DNA of 64,000 bases from an uncultured Chloroflexota bacterium (GCA_903858085.1 CAIOHJ010000263.1:28622-92621); one strand, 5' to 3'; numbered from the stretch's first letter, positions 49,911 through 60,945 are shown. Made by a program: numbers and translations. Notes: generated by a model not told the origin, from the sequence alone.

Positions 49911-50129
49911 ATGCCAGAAGAGACAATTACCCTTGACGGCAAAATTGTAGATGCATTGCCCAACGCGATGTTTCGGGTAGAGCTTGAAAATGGCCATACA
50001 GTGCTTGCCTATCTCTCTGGCAAAATGCGGAAATACTACATCCGTGTTTTGTTGGGAGATCGGGTCAAAGTCGAGATGAGCCCGTACGACCTGACGCGCG
50101 GGCGGATCACCTATCGACACCGCAACTGA
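49911..50129 (+). CDS. infA: Translation initiation factor IF-1
   Basis: A 72-residue OB-fold protein with the family core: ITLDGKIVDALPNAMFRVEL, HTVLAYLSGKMRKYYIRVL and GDRVKVEMSPYDLTRGRI. It binds the ribosomal A site during initiation. AAGGGA precedes the ATG. A clear terminator follows 70 bp after the stop. It is placed here with rpsU, not in the large ribosomal protein operon where many bacteria keep it. Confidence 0.97.
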   Translation: MPEETITLDGKIVDALPNAMFRVELENGHTVLAYLSGKMRKYYIRVLLGDRVKVEMSPYDLTRGRITYRHRN

Positions 50130-50201
50130 AAGCGGCCGAGGCGTTCCTGGCTGGCAGGGCGCAGAGTGTTCGTTTTTCTGCAGCAGAAAAAAAGTTGAAA
50201 G

Positions 50202-50234
50202 GCCGGAGGGTTGTTTTTCAGCCCTCCGGCTTTT
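50202..50234. terminator. Rho-independent terminator after infA
   Basis: Stem GCCGGAGGG / CCCTCCGGC, extended by weaker pairs, followed by TTTT on the plus strand. A-rich sequence on its other side supplies a T-tract on the minus strand, so it can also end the Nudix-gene transcript. Confidence 0.85.
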
Positions 50235-50685
50235 GTCTGGAGTGTATCGGAGGCCAGGGCTGCCCCAGCTGCTGGTAGGCATCGATCGCCCGACGGGCAA
50301 ATTGTTGTTCGGCTTCGAAGGTCAGACGGGCCACTGCCTGCTCTAGCGGGAGCCACAGCCTCACAAACTGCGCTTCGTCTTTGGCGTTGCGCTGGACGAT
50401 GCGCTCACTGAGCAGACGGAGCAAAAAGTACTGCTCGCTGCGGACAAAATCATCGCCCTGAAAGTTGAATTTGACAACCTGTTGGCCGAGATCGGCCACA
50501 GCAGCCAGATCTGCATAGCCAGTTTCTTCGGTCGTCTCGCGCAGCGCAGCCTGCAGCGCACTTTCCCCAGGGTCGATATGGCCTTTGGGCAGGCGAACCT
50601 CTCGTTCTTTGGGACGGTCGAGCACCAACAGATGCTCCCCGTCGATGATGATCCCCCCCGCCGCACTATAGTGCTTGAGCGCCAT
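50218..50685 (-). CDS. Nudix hydrolase
   Basis: A 155-residue Nudix pyrophosphohydrolase. The Nudix box is complete: GHIDPGES, then RETTEETGY, fitting Gx5Ex7REUxEExGU. The N-terminal KHYSAAGGIIIDGEHLLVLD is like the MutT/diadenosine polyphosphate hydrolase group. The ATG at 50685 has AGGAGG about 10 nt upstream and overlaps the end of the regulator gene by 20 bp. The substrate is not predictable. It is cotranscribed with the DtxR-family regulator. Confidence 0.88.
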   Translation of the reverse strand: MALKHYSAAGGIIIDGEHLLVLDRPKEREVRLPKGHIDPGESALQAALRETTEETGYADLAAVADLGQQVVKFNFQGDDFVRSEQYFLLRLLSERIVQRNAKDEAQFVRLWLPLEQAVARLTFEAEQQFARRAIDAYQQLGQPWPPIHSRQKPEG

Positions 50686-51412
50686 CGACAGCAACCTCCT
50701 GAATACCTGCAGGCTCGACCACAAGATAGAGCTGGGCTGCCAGCTCAGAGCCGACAATCTGCCTCTGGCTTTCTCCGTCCCCAACCGTCGCAACAGAGAG
50801 GGTCAGCGGGCCATTGAAGGGCGCTTTGTCGACCAAAGCGACCCGCTGGCCAGGGACAAGCTGCAGCTGAGCCAGATAGCGGAGCACGCGTGCATCGCGG
50901 CTGGAGACCCGGCGCAGCCTTCCCCCTTCCCCGATCTGCAGGGTGCTGAGTGCCTGCAGCGTCTCCTGCGTCATGCTCCCATCGGGGCGCGGAATGGGGT
51001 CTCCGTGTGGACAGTGAGACGGATACCCACACTGCCGGTCCATGCGTTCTTCGAAGGCGCTGCTGATGGCATGCTGCATCCGCTCTGCCTCAGCATCGAC
51101 CTGATCCCAGGTGTAGCCCATGACCTCGACCAGAAAAACCTCCAGAAGACGGTGGCGCCGAATCAGCTGGAGGGCTGCCAGCTCCCCTTGTTCGGTCAGC
51201 AGAATGCCGTCGGCATTGGAGCGGTCAATGAAACCAGATTCTTCCAGCCGTTTCAGCATGCTCGACGCCGCCGCCGGTGAAACATGCATTTCATCTGCCA
51301 ACCCCGAGGTCGTCACCTTGTCTGCAGGACGCTGACGCCATGCCCCCAGCTTGTAGATGGTGGCCAGATAGTCCAGCATGCCATCGGTTGTGATCCCACA
51401 AAAGGTCTGCAT
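50666..51412 (-). CDS. DtxR/MntR-family metal-dependent transcriptional regulator
   Basis: A 248-residue iron- or manganese-responsive repressor. The N-terminal winged helix (about 8-70) has GLADEMHVSPAAASSMLKRL. The dimerisation/metal domain (about 75-150) has RHRLLEVFLVEVMGY, AERMQHAIS and the CGYPSHCPHGDPIP ligand loop. The C-terminal part (about 160-235) is an SH3/FeoA-like domain. Its promoter shares a -35 region with rsmG, with an AT-rich candidate operator next to the -10. The Zn/Mn-type ABC transporter at 38 kb is a possible target, but no matching operator was found there. Confidence 0.9.
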   Translation of the reverse strand: MQTFCGITTDGMLDYLATIYKLGAWRQRPADKVTTSGLADEMHVSPAAASSMLKRLEESGFIDRSNADGILLTEQGELAALQLIRRHRLLEVFLVEVMGYTWDQVDAEAERMQHAISSAFEERMDRQCGYPSHCPHGDPIPRPDGSMTQETLQALSTLQIGEGGRLRRVSSRDARVLRYLAQLQLVPGQRVALVDKAPFNGPLTLSVATVGDGESQRQIVGSELAAQLYLVVEPAGIQEVAVDGAQAL

Positions 51413-51430
51413 CGAATTTTTCTCATCTTG

Positions 51431-51450
51431 TTTAGAATTATTGAATTAAA
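51431..51450. promoter_or_regulatory. Candidate operator of the DtxR-family gene
   Basis: AT-rich, imperfectly symmetric 20-mer TTTAGAATTATTGAATTAAA lying between the -10 element and the ATG of the regulator gene, where bound repressor would block its own transcription. Confidence 0.35.
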
Positions 51451-51479
51451 GTATAGCGTCTGTGGCGCCGCTTTGTCAA
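51450..51479 (-). promoter_or_regulatory. Promoter of the DtxR-family gene
   Basis: Minus-strand consensus TTGACA (plus 51474-51479), an 18-bp spacer, and TATACT (plus 51450-51455). Confidence 0.65.
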
Positions 51480-51499
51480 TTGCCCAGATATGCTACAAT
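51473..51499 (+). promoter_or_regulatory. Promoter of rsmG, overlapping the divergent promoter
   Basis: TTGTCA at 51473-51478, a short 15-bp spacer, and extended -10 TGCTACAAT at 51491-51499. The -35 is shared with the divergent regulator promoter. The ATG is 8 nt after the -10. Confidence 0.55.
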
Positions 51500-51507
51500 C
51501 TAGCTCT

Positions 51508-52290
51508 ATGCAAACATCGCCTGACCCATCTAGCAGCCAGCCAATCCCCCCTGATTCAGAGGAAGCGCTGTCGCTGCTGGCTGCGGGCTGTCAGCAGTTG
51601 GGGATTGAACTGCCCCCCGGTGCACTGGCCGCATTTGCCCGCTATGGCCGTGAGCTGGTCGAGTGGAACACTCGGCTGAATTTGACTTCGATCGTTGCCA
51701 GCGCAGAAATTCAGACCAAGCATTTTTTGGATTCGCTGGTCAGCCTGCCGGTGTTGGTGGAGGAGCTGGGACAGCCGTTGCCTGCACTCCGCCTGCTGGA
51801 TGTCGGAACGGGCGCTGGGTTTCCGGGGATTCCCCTCAAGCTGGCTCTTCCTGCTTTGCAGCTGACCTTGATGGAGGGTACCCAAAAAAAAATTGTGTTT
51901 TTGGAACACCTCCTCGCCCAGTTGGGGATCGGGCCGGTGACGCTGGTGCACGGGCGAGCCGAGGAGTTGGGGAGGCTGCCGGCGCATCGAGAACGCTACG
52001 ATGTGGTGGTGGCGCGCGCGGTAGCACCGCTGAACACCCTGGCCGAATACCTGCTGCCGTTGGTGCGTCGCGGGGGGCTGGCTGTCTTGTACAAAGGACC
52101 TTCTGCACCGGAAGAATTTATGGCTGCACGCCATGCGTTGAAAGTTCTGGGCGGTGAAGCGATACGGCTGGCACCTGTCACCGTTCCCTTTCTGGAGGAA
52201 CGGCGTTTTTTGCTCCTGGTCAAGAAGGTGGCAGCGACGCCCGCACAGTATCCGCGCAGCCAGGGGCTGGCCCGCAAACGGCCGCTCTGA
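51508..52290 (+). CDS. rsmG: 16S rRNA (guanine527-N7)-methyltransferase
   Basis: A 260-residue AdoMet-dependent methyltransferase (GidB) that modifies G527 of 16S rRNA. It has the family N-terminal segment VEWNTRLNLTSIV, the AdoMet motif LLDVGTGAGFPGIPLKLA, TQKKIVFLEHL, VVARAVAPLNTL and VLYKGP. The ATG at 51508 lies 8 nt after an extended -10, implying a leaderless message; the ATG at 51490 falls inside the -10 and cannot be used. The first 25 residues are Ser/Pro-rich and not conserved in the family. Confidence 0.94.
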   Translation: MQTSPDPSSSQPIPPDSEEALSLLAAGCQQLGIELPPGALAAFARYGRELVEWNTRLNLTSIVASAEIQTKHFLDSLVSLPVLVEELGQPLPALRLLDVGTGAGFPGIPLKLALPALQLTLMEGTQKKIVFLEHLLAQLGIGPVTLVHGRAEELGRLPAHRERYDVVVARAVAPLNTLAEYLLPLVRRGGLAVLYKGPSAPEEFMAARHALKVLGGEAIRLAPVTVPFLEERRFLLLVKKVAATPAQYPRSQGLARKRPL

Positions 52291-52341
52291 TCGACTCGCC
52301 AGCACGGTCCCCGGGGCCGCCCCTCGCTGGAACAGGCCCCT

Positions 52342-52992
52342 TCAGTCGTTGACACACGCTTTTTCGAGATAGAAGGTCATGTGTTGAAAGTGGATGACCG
52401 GATCGATGTACTCGACCCGGATGGAGGAGGGGACGGTCAACTTGATCGGCGCATAGCAGAGCAGGCTTTTGATCCCCGCAGCGACCAGCAGCTCTGCCAC
52501 CCGCTGCGCCGCCGTGGCCGGCACGGCAATCACGGCGATCTGGCAGCGTTGCTGGCCGATCGCAGCGGGCATGGCGTCGAGCCCTTCTACGATGACCGCT
52601 CCAATCTGGCTTCCGATCTTGGCTGGGTCGTTGTCGAAAACGCCGACAATCCGAAAGCCGCGCTGCTCGAAGCCGTGATAGCTGGCCAGCGCATGGCCCA
52701 GATAGCCGGCGCCGACCAGGATCACCGGCCAGATACAGTCGACCTTGAGAATTTTTTCAAGTTGGGTACAGAGATAGGCAACGTTGTACCCTGTTCCTTG
52801 TTTGCCAAACTCACCGAAATGGCTGAAATCTTTGCGGATCTGGGCTGAACTGAGACCCAGCAGCTGGCCAAGCTCCTGGCTCGAGGTCACTTCGGCCTTT
52901 TGGGTGTGGAGCAGCCGCAACGTGCGCAGATAGATGGGCAGCCGGCTGATTACAATATCTGGGATTTCTGACACAGGCGTTGACAGACTCAT
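52342..52992 (-). CDS. rex: Redox-sensing transcriptional repressor Rex
   Basis: A 216-residue repressor that senses the NADH/NAD ratio. The winged helix is SSQELGQLLGLSSAQIRKD followed by FSHFGEFGKQGTGYNV, the DNA-contact segment. The Rossmann fold has VILVGAGYLGHALASY and FDNDPAKIG. The ATG at 52992 is preferred over a TTG at 53025. A Rex-like operator is seen about 43 nt upstream, suggesting autoregulation. Likely targets include fermentation and respiration genes elsewhere, and perhaps NAD-linked genes in this window. Divergent from the S41-like gene. Confidence 0.94.
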   Translation of the reverse strand: MSLSTPVSEIPDIVISRLPIYLRTLRLLHTQKAEVTSSQELGQLLGLSSAQIRKDFSHFGEFGKQGTGYNVAYLCTQLEKILKVDCIWPVILVGAGYLGHALASYHGFEQRGFRIVGVFDNDPAKIGSQIGAVIVEGLDAMPAAIGQQRCQIAVIAVPATAAQRVAELLVAAGIKSLLCYAPIKLTVPSSIRVEYIDPVIHFQHMTFYLEKACVND

Positions 52993-53034
52993 GTTGGCTG
53001 GCCTTGTCGAAAAAGAGCTTGACAAGCTAAAATC

Positions 53035-53052
53035 TTATTGATTTTATCACAA
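53035..53052. promoter_or_regulatory. Candidate Rex operator
   Basis: The minus strand reads TTGTGATAAAATCAATAA, matching 14 of 18 positions of the consensus TTGTGAAWWWWTTCACAA. It lies in the rex/S41-like divergent gap and could regulate rex itself. Confidence 0.4.
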
Positions 53053-53113
53053 GAGGGCGTCAGATGCCAGTTGGACAGGCCAGGTAAAGCGTGTCTTTGA
53101 TCAAGGGGGGGAT

Positions 53114-54379
53114 ATGAACCAACAACCAACTCGTCGAATCCAACGGTTTGTGCGGGGGGCTGTGCTGACGCTGCTGATCGGCGCCACATTTGGGGCTGGC
53201 ATTGTGGTCGGGGGGGCCAGCCGGTCTGTGTGGGCGGCTGAACGACCCCCTCAGTTTGCTGTCTTTTGGGAAGTGTGGGAACTGGTCGAAGAGTATTTTG
53301 TCGATCGGGCCGCGATCGACCCGGCGCGCATGACCTACGGCGCCATCCAGGGAATGTTGGCGACGCTCGGCGATGAAAATCACACGGTTTTTTTCAGCCC
53401 CGAGGAGGCGACACAGCAGGAGGCTGCGCTGGAGGGATCTTTCGAGGGGATCGGTGCCTATGTCGAACAGGAGGGAGAGTTCTTTCGGATCGTCGCCCCG
53501 ATCCACGGTTCCCCCGCCGAGGAGGCGGGGATTCTGGCGGGGGATATCGTCCTGCGTGTCGACGGCGAGTCGATCGAGGGGCTGCCGGAATGGGAGATCA
53601 TCTCGCGGATCCGAGGCCCTTCTGGCAGCACCGTGGTGCTGACGGTGCTGCACCCTGACAGCGAAGAACCGGTCGAGATCCCGATTGTGCGCGGCCAGAT
53701 CGATGTGGACAGCATCACCTGGGCACGCATCCCCCAGACAAAGCTGGTCTATCTGCAGATTGCTCAGTTTGCCGAGGATACTGGCAGCGAACTGCAGCGA
53801 GCGTTGGAAGAGATTGCTGCTGAAAAGGCGTCCGGTCGAGCGGTCGAGGGCCTTCTGTTGGATCTGCGCAACAACCCGGGAGGCTATCTGCAGGAAGCGC
53901 TGCGGGTCAACAACCAGTTTCTGGAGGCGGGCGCGGTGATTCTTTACGAGCAGGATGCCTCCGAACAGCTGCAGACCTATCGTGCGGTGGGCCCTGGGCT
54001 GGCGCGGGCCTATCCGATGGTCGTTTTGATCAACGAGGGGACAGCCAGCGCCGGGGAAATTACGGCGGGTGCTCTCAAAGAGAACGGACGTGCCAGACTG
54101 GTGGGTCAGCCGACGTTGGGAACGGGCACCGTGCTGCAGCCTTTTACGCTGAGCGACGGCTCTGTGCTGCGGCTTGGGGTGACCCGCTGGCTGACCCCAG
54201 AGCAGAACCTGATCAAAAATCAGGGTGTGCAGCCAGACAGTCTGGTCGCACAAGATCCCTCTGTGCAGAAGGTCGACGCTTTCTTGTTGAAAGAGACAGA
54301 AACGCTCTCTACCCTCCTGGCACAGGGGGACAGACAGTTCAACCTCGGGCTGCTGCAGCTACGGCTGTTGGCCCGGTAA
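53114..54379 (+). CDS. S41 (C-terminal processing) protease-like protein with altered catalytic site
   Basis: A 421-residue exported protein of the CtpA/Tsp family. A signal anchor (about 12-40) is followed by the N-terminal helical part, a PDZ domain (about 108-195), and the S41 catalytic core. S312 in GTASAGEITAG matches the nucleophile. The general-base lysine expected 25 residues later is T337 (GTGTV), and the Gln expected four further on is L341. LLLDLRNNPGGYL is intact. The protein may be inactive or use another base. It is divergent from rex and convergent with nadD. Confidence 0.88.
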   Translation: MNQQPTRRIQRFVRGAVLTLLIGATFGAGIVVGGASRSVWAAERPPQFAVFWEVWELVEEYFVDRAAIDPARMTYGAIQGMLATLGDENHTVFFSPEEATQQEAALEGSFEGIGAYVEQEGEFFRIVAPIHGSPAEEAGILAGDIVLRVDGESIEGLPEWEIISRIRGPSGSTVVLTVLHPDSEEPVEIPIVRGQIDVDSITWARIPQTKLVYLQIAQFAEDTGSELQRALEEIAAEKASGRAVEGLLLDLRNNPGGYLQEALRVNNQFLEAGAVILYEQDASEQLQTYRAVGPGLARAYPMVVLINEGTASAGEITAGALKENGRARLVGQPTLGTGTVLQPFTLSDGSVLRLGVTRWLTPEQNLIKNQGVQPDSLVAQDPSVQKVDAFLLKETETLSTLLAQGDRQFNLGLLQLRLLAR

Positions 54380-54394
54380 AGCAGCCTTTCTGCT

Positions 54395-55021
54395 CTACCC
54401 GCGGTAGAGGTTGTGTTTGTGGATGTAGGCTTCGACGCTGCGCGGCACCATATGGCGGATCGGCTGGCCGTTGCGCACCCGTTGTTGGATGACATGGCTG
54501 GCGATCTCAAGCTCCGGCATGTCCAAAATGATCACACGGCTGCGAACCCCTGGGAGGGCTGTCTCCAGCGCCTCCCAGTCCAGCGTGACATCGTGGCGGC
54601 TGAGCGCCACCAGGCGTGCGTTTTCGACCAGCCAGCTGGCCTCGTGCCAGGAGGGCAGGTCGCGCAGGCTGTCCATGCCCATCAAAAAGTAGAACTCGGT
54701 ATCGGGGCCTGCCTTGGTCTGCAACAGGCGCACCAGGTCTGAGGTGTAATGGGGGCCTGGCCGGTCGGCATCGATGCTGCTGACGAGGAGAGAGTCGATG
54801 TCGGCGGCGGCCAGTTCGGCCATGAAAAGACGGTCGCGCACAGGCGCCAGCTGTCTGCCCAGCTTGTGGGGCGGGTCTCCAGCGGGCGCCAGGTAGACAT
54901 GGTCCAGCTGAAGCTGAAACCAGGCCTCCTCCGCCAGAATCAGATGGCCGATATGGATCGGGTCAAAGGTGCCCCCAAAAATACCGATACGCCGCAGATT
55001 GAGCATTCTTCGATTCATCAT
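54395..55021 (-). CDS. nadD: Nicotinate-nucleotide adenylyltransferase
   Basis: A 208-residue enzyme making deamido-NAD from nicotinate mononucleotide. The nucleotidyltransferase motif GGTFDPIHIGHLILAEEA is at residues about 16-33. PAGDPPHKLG and MGMDSLRDLPSW are substrate-site motifs, and SSTxIR is replaced here by ASHVIQQRVRNGQPI. It overlaps the stop of obgE by 4 bp (ATGA), the usual obgE-nadD order. Internal ATG codons (residues 2 and 6) make the exact start uncertain by a few residues. Confidence 0.94.
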   Translation of the reverse strand: MMNRRMLNLRRIGIFGGTFDPIHIGHLILAEEAWFQLQLDHVYLAPAGDPPHKLGRQLAPVRDRLFMAELAAADIDSLLVSSIDADRPGPHYTSDLVRLLQTKAGPDTEFYFLMGMDSLRDLPSWHEASWLVENARLVALSRHDVTLDWEALETALPGVRSRVIILDMPELEIASHVIQQRVRNGQPIRHMVPRSVEAYIHKHNLYRG

Positions 55022-56292
55022 GATCCAAATGCATTTTCATAGCCCCAGACCAGCTCGACGTTGCCGACCTGGACGCTGTCTCCCTCTTCGATCCCTGCCT
55101 CGACCAGCGCCTGCTTGATCCCCAACGCGCTGAGCACACGCTGAAACCGCAGCGCAGCCTCGTAATAGTCCCATTGGGTCATTTGGGCCACTTTTTCGAT
55201 TTCGATCCCTTCCACCCGCCAGACCCCTTCGGCGATCTGGTCGATCTGAAATGCTTTGTGGTCAGGCAGCGGCACCAGTTCGACCCGCTCTTCGGGCGCT
55301 ACGGTCGGCAACAGCGCCAGCATCCCCCAGATCTCCCTGAGCAGGGAGGGGATCCCCTCCCCCGTCAACGCGCTGATCCCAAAGAGCGGAGCGTGGGTGG
55401 CTTCGACCGCAGCCTCGACTGCTGGCCGGATTGCCTGCGCTGCGGGCAGATCCAGTTTGTTGAGGACGACCCGCTGCGGCTTGTCCGCCAGGGCTGGGTT
55501 GAAGAGGGTCAGCTCCTGGTTGACAGCTTCCAAATCTCCAGCAGGATCGGGGCTGGCTCCGTCGAGCAGGTGAATCAAAACCCGGCAGCGTTCGATGTGG
55601 CGCAGGAATTCGAGCCCCAACCCGACACCTTCGTGTGCCCCCTCCAGCAGGCCAGGAATGTCGACCATCACGATCGGATGATGGTCAATTTCCGCCACCC
55701 CCAGGGTGGGTGCGACCGTGGTGAAAGGATAGTCTGCGACCTTGGGCCGCGCCGCGCTGACCCGACTCAGCAGGGTAGATTTGCCCGCGTTGGGCACGCC
55801 GATGATCCCGACATCGGCGACCAGCTTGAGCTCCAGCTCCAGCCAGAGCTCTTCCCCTTGTTCTCCTTTTTCAGCCAGCCGCGGCGCACTGTTGTGGGCG
55901 GTCTTGAAGGCTGCGTTTCCCCGCCCGCCGCGCCCCCCCTGCACGACTACATGGGGCTCCCCTGGATGCACAAGGTCGGCCAGGAACTCTCCACTCTCCG
56001 CATGGCGGGCCACTGTCCCGGGGGGGACAGGAATGCGCAGGTCAGCGCCGTGCGCCCCGGTGCGGTTGGCGCCCCCACCGTGGGCGCCTGCCTCTGCCCG
56101 ATGGTGAACCCCATGCTGCAGATGATAAAGGGTGTTGAGCGCCGGGTCGACATACAAAACGACATTGCCTCCCCGCCCACCGTTGCCCCCATTGGGGCCG
56201 CCGCGAGAGACAAACTTTTCTTTGCGGAAGGAAACGACACCGTTGCCGCCATTCCCCGCTTTTACATAGATACGCGCACGATCGTAAAACAT
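55018..56292 (-). CDS. obgE: GTPase ObgE/CgtA
   Basis: A 424-residue ribosome-associated GTPase. The Gly-rich Obg fold (about 1-158) begins FYDRARIYVKAGNGGNGVVS. The G domain has GVPNAGKSTLLS (G1), DIPGL (G3), NKLD (G4) and ISALTGEGI (G5). The C-terminal OCT domain (about 345-424) is present. The ATG at 56292 begins the conserved N-terminus; eight upstream codons are open but not conserved. nadD follows with a 4-bp overlap. Confidence 0.96.
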   Translation of the reverse strand: MFYDRARIYVKAGNGGNGVVSFRKEKFVSRGGPNGGNGGRGGNVVLYVDPALNTLYHLQHGVHHRAEAGAHGGGANRTGAHGADLRIPVPPGTVARHAESGEFLADLVHPGEPHVVVQGGRGGRGNAAFKTAHNSAPRLAEKGEQGEELWLELELKLVADVGIIGVPNAGKSTLLSRVSAARPKVADYPFTTVAPTLGVAEIDHHPIVMVDIPGLLEGAHEGVGLGLEFLRHIERCRVLIHLLDGASPDPAGDLEAVNQELTLFNPALADKPQRVVLNKLDLPAAQAIRPAVEAAVEATHAPLFGISALTGEGIPSLLREIWGMLALLPTVAPEERVELVPLPDHKAFQIDQIAEGVWRVEGIEIEKVAQMTQWDYYEAALRFQRVLSALGIKQALVEAGIEEGDSVQVGNVELVWGYENAFGS

Positions 56293-56395
56293 TGCTTGGT
56301 GCCTCCAAATGTACACCTTTGTATTCTACCACAGCAAGACACACAGCGGCCGATCTGCTGCTGATACACAACATGCGGAAGTTGCGGGGACATGG

Positions 56396-56401
56396 TATAG
56401 T
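56396..56401 (+). promoter_or_regulatory. Candidate -10 of the dimethylglycine dehydrogenase-like gene
   Basis: TATAGT in the 147-bp divergent gap with obgE, 38 nt before the ATG. No clear -35. AGAAGGAGAG is the ribosome binding site. Confidence 0.35.
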
Positions 56402-56439
56402 AGGCAAAATGATTGAAACCTTGACAGAAGGAGAGAACT

Positions 56440-58911
<2,472 letters not shown>

Positions 58912-58948
58912 ACACTTCTTCAAAGATATTTTGGGCGGGAGGAGAGGT

Positions 58949-58986
58949 GGGTGTCACCGTCAGCTGTATGTCTGACGGTGACACCC
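58949..58986 (+). terminator. Hairpin after the dimethylglycine dehydrogenase-like gene
   Basis: Perfect 15-bp stem GGGTGTCACCGTCAG with an 8-nt loop, 38 bp after the stop codon. Probable terminator, although the following sequence is A/G-rich and not a T-tract. Confidence 0.65.
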
Positions 58987-59027
58987 GGAGGAAAAAGGAG
59001 GTTTTCCCGTTGCCGGGAAGAGGTGAG

Positions 59028-59062
<35 letters not shown>

Positions 59063-59097
59063 ATATTGTAGTATGTACACAACTATAGCGCATCCAC

Positions 59098-59137
59098 CAA
59101 AATGCACAAAATTTTGAAGGGTCTATTGTGCATTTTG
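59098..59137. repeat. 12-bp inverted repeat in a 430-bp intergenic region
   Basis: Arms CAAAATGCACAA and exact complement around a 16-nt loop. It sits in the AT-rich gap 58912-59340, which also holds the hairpin at 58949 and an imperfect inverted repeat at about 59029-59062. No gene is seen; a regulatory or small RNA role is possible. Confidence 0.6.
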
Positions 59138-59340
59138 TCACAACTGTCAGATCCACCCTACGAGCGTTCAGCACCTTCTGTTAGAAAAAAATTTGCGCGT
59201 GTCGGCCGCCCGTGCCAGCTCGGCTGTTGCTTGCCCGTAGCGTGTTATAGCAAGACTCTGTGTTTGCCCCATCAAGCAGGCCATGTGACAATGACAGGAT
59301 GGCTGCAAGCAATTTTTTGGTTTTATTCAGGAGTTCAAAG

Positions 59341-60909
59341 ATGATGAAGTGGCAGAGACGTTCAATCTGGCGTGTCGCACTGGTGGCTGGTTTGTGGATG
59401 GGGTTGTTGTGGCTGGCTGCCAACGCACAGGCAGCTACAACAACCCCGGCCAGCAATTCGCCCGAGTGGCGGGGTCTGGTGGAGTCCAGACCTGCCGGGA
59501 TAGCAGGGGAATGGGTGATCGGGGGGCGCACATTTCAAGCCACCAACATCACCCAGATCGAGCAGGAACAGGTCGTCCTGGCGGTCGGTGTCTGCGCCGA
59601 GGTCAAGTACCGGATCGAGGGCAGCGGCAATCGAGCCATCAAGATTGAAAGCGCAGAGAGCGACGAGTGTGGCGCTGACGGCGGCGGCGATGGGGGAGCG
59701 ATCAGAAAAAGTTATGGGTTGGTGGAAAGCATGCCCCTGTCGGAGGATCTGATCGGTGCCTGGCGGATCAGCGGGGACGAGTATGTGACAAATGCCAACA
59801 CATATTTTGAGCAGGAACATGGCGGGTACGCGGTCGGGGCCTGCGTCGAAGTCTATGCAGGGATAGGTACCCCTGCGCCGATCTCGAAGATATCGACCGA
59901 AAAATCCTACAAATGCCGCCGCTCCGACGGCGGCGGTACAATTCCCCCAACGGTTCCCTACGGGGAACTGTATGGGCTCGTGAACGAGTTCCCACCCTTG
60001 CTGATCGGCAACTGGGTGGTCGGTGGGGTTTCATTCGTGGCTGACAGTTCGACCCGTTTCGAACAAAAACGGAGTTCGTTTGCGGTCAATACGCTGGTCG
60101 AAGTCAAGTTCTATGTTGATGCAAACGGTCTGAACCGAGCCACCAAAATTGAAAGCAAATATCGCACCGATCCTGACGGCGACGGCAATGGCGTGCATGA
60201 GGGCAACGAAGGGCATGCCTACGCCGTTGTGGAAGCGATGCCTGCCAGCGGGCTGATTGGAGATTGGACCCTCAGCGGGCTGCTCTACAAGAGCGACAGT
60301 CGCACCCGTTTCAAACAGGAGCAGGGTTCGTTGGCTGTCGGGAGCATGGTCAAGGTCAGATACTATCTGGATGGCAGCCAGAACCGTGTCGCACGCAAAA
60401 TTGAGACGACGTCCAAAAATGGCGGCGTTGAAGTGCCCGGCAATTTCAAGCTCTATGGGTTTGTGCAGAGTATGCCGTCCACCGGCTTCAACGGCATCTG
60501 GGTCATCAACGGTGCCCAGTTTATCGCTGACCCGAACAGCCTCTTCGATGAAACCCAGGGATTGCTGGCTGTCGGGGCGTATGTAGAGGTGGAGTATACG
60601 CAGGAGGGGGCAGACGCTCGGATTTATAAGTTGGAGACGCATGTGCCCCCTGGCGCCGGTGCGGCCAGCCTGTATGGAGCACTTTCCAACGTGAGTGGCA
60701 GCGTCAGAAGTGGGTCAGGGGCCTACAACGAAACATGGACGATCGGCGGCCAGGCGGTGACTGTGACCGATGCGACCTTGCTCAACGATCTCGGCGGAGA
60801 GATTGAGGTCGGCACCTGGGTGCTGGTCAATCTGACCGACACCGCTGGAGTAGCGACGCAGATCGAGACAGTTGCCAACAGGATCTATCTGCCGCTGACA
60901 CAGCGGTAG
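59341..60909 (+). CDS. Secreted DUF5666 repeat protein
   Basis: A 522-residue exported protein. After a signal peptide (about 8-32, ending NAQA) come five or six beta-rich repeats of about 70-85 residues resembling DUF5666, each with a G-x-W-x-[IV]-x-G core and a later AVG[AST]xVEV motif. Examples are GEWVIGG with AVGVCAEVKY, GNWVVGG with AVNTLVEVKF, and GDWTLSG with AVGSMVKVRY. The protein ends YLPLTQR, the shared C-terminal heptapeptide. CAGGAG precedes the ATG at 59341; a second ATG follows immediately. Function unknown. The tandem OB-like units are consistent with a surface or polymer-binding role. Confidence 0.85.
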   Translation: MMKWQRRSIWRVALVAGLWMGLLWLAANAQAATTTPASNSPEWRGLVESRPAGIAGEWVIGGRTFQATNITQIEQEQVVLAVGVCAEVKYRIEGSGNRAIKIESAESDECGADGGGDGGAIRKSYGLVESMPLSEDLIGAWRISGDEYVTNANTYFEQEHGGYAVGACVEVYAGIGTPAPISKISTEKSYKCRRSDGGGTIPPTVPYGELYGLVNEFPPLLIGNWVVGGVSFVADSSTRFEQKRSSFAVNTLVEVKFYVDANGLNRATKIESKYRTDPDGDGNGVHEGNEGHAYAVVEAMPASGLIGDWTLSGLLYKSDSRTRFKQEQGSLAVGSMVKVRYYLDGSQNRVARKIETTSKNGGVEVPGNFKLYGFVQSMPSTGFNGIWVINGAQFIADPNSLFDETQGLLAVGAYVEVEYTQEGADARIYKLETHVPPGAGAASLYGALSNVSGSVRSGSGAYNETWTIGGQAVTVTDATLLNDLGGEIEVGTWVLVNLTDTAGVATQIETVANRIYLPLTQR

Positions 60910-60912
60910 TTT

Positions 60913-60945
60913 CGTGGGGGGGGGCAGGCCCCCTCCCCCCCCACG
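60913..60945. terminator. Bidirectional GC hairpin between convergent genes
   Basis: 11-bp arms CGTGGGGGGGG and its complement, between the DUF5666 protein stop and the formate dehydrogenase stop. Confidence 0.65.
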
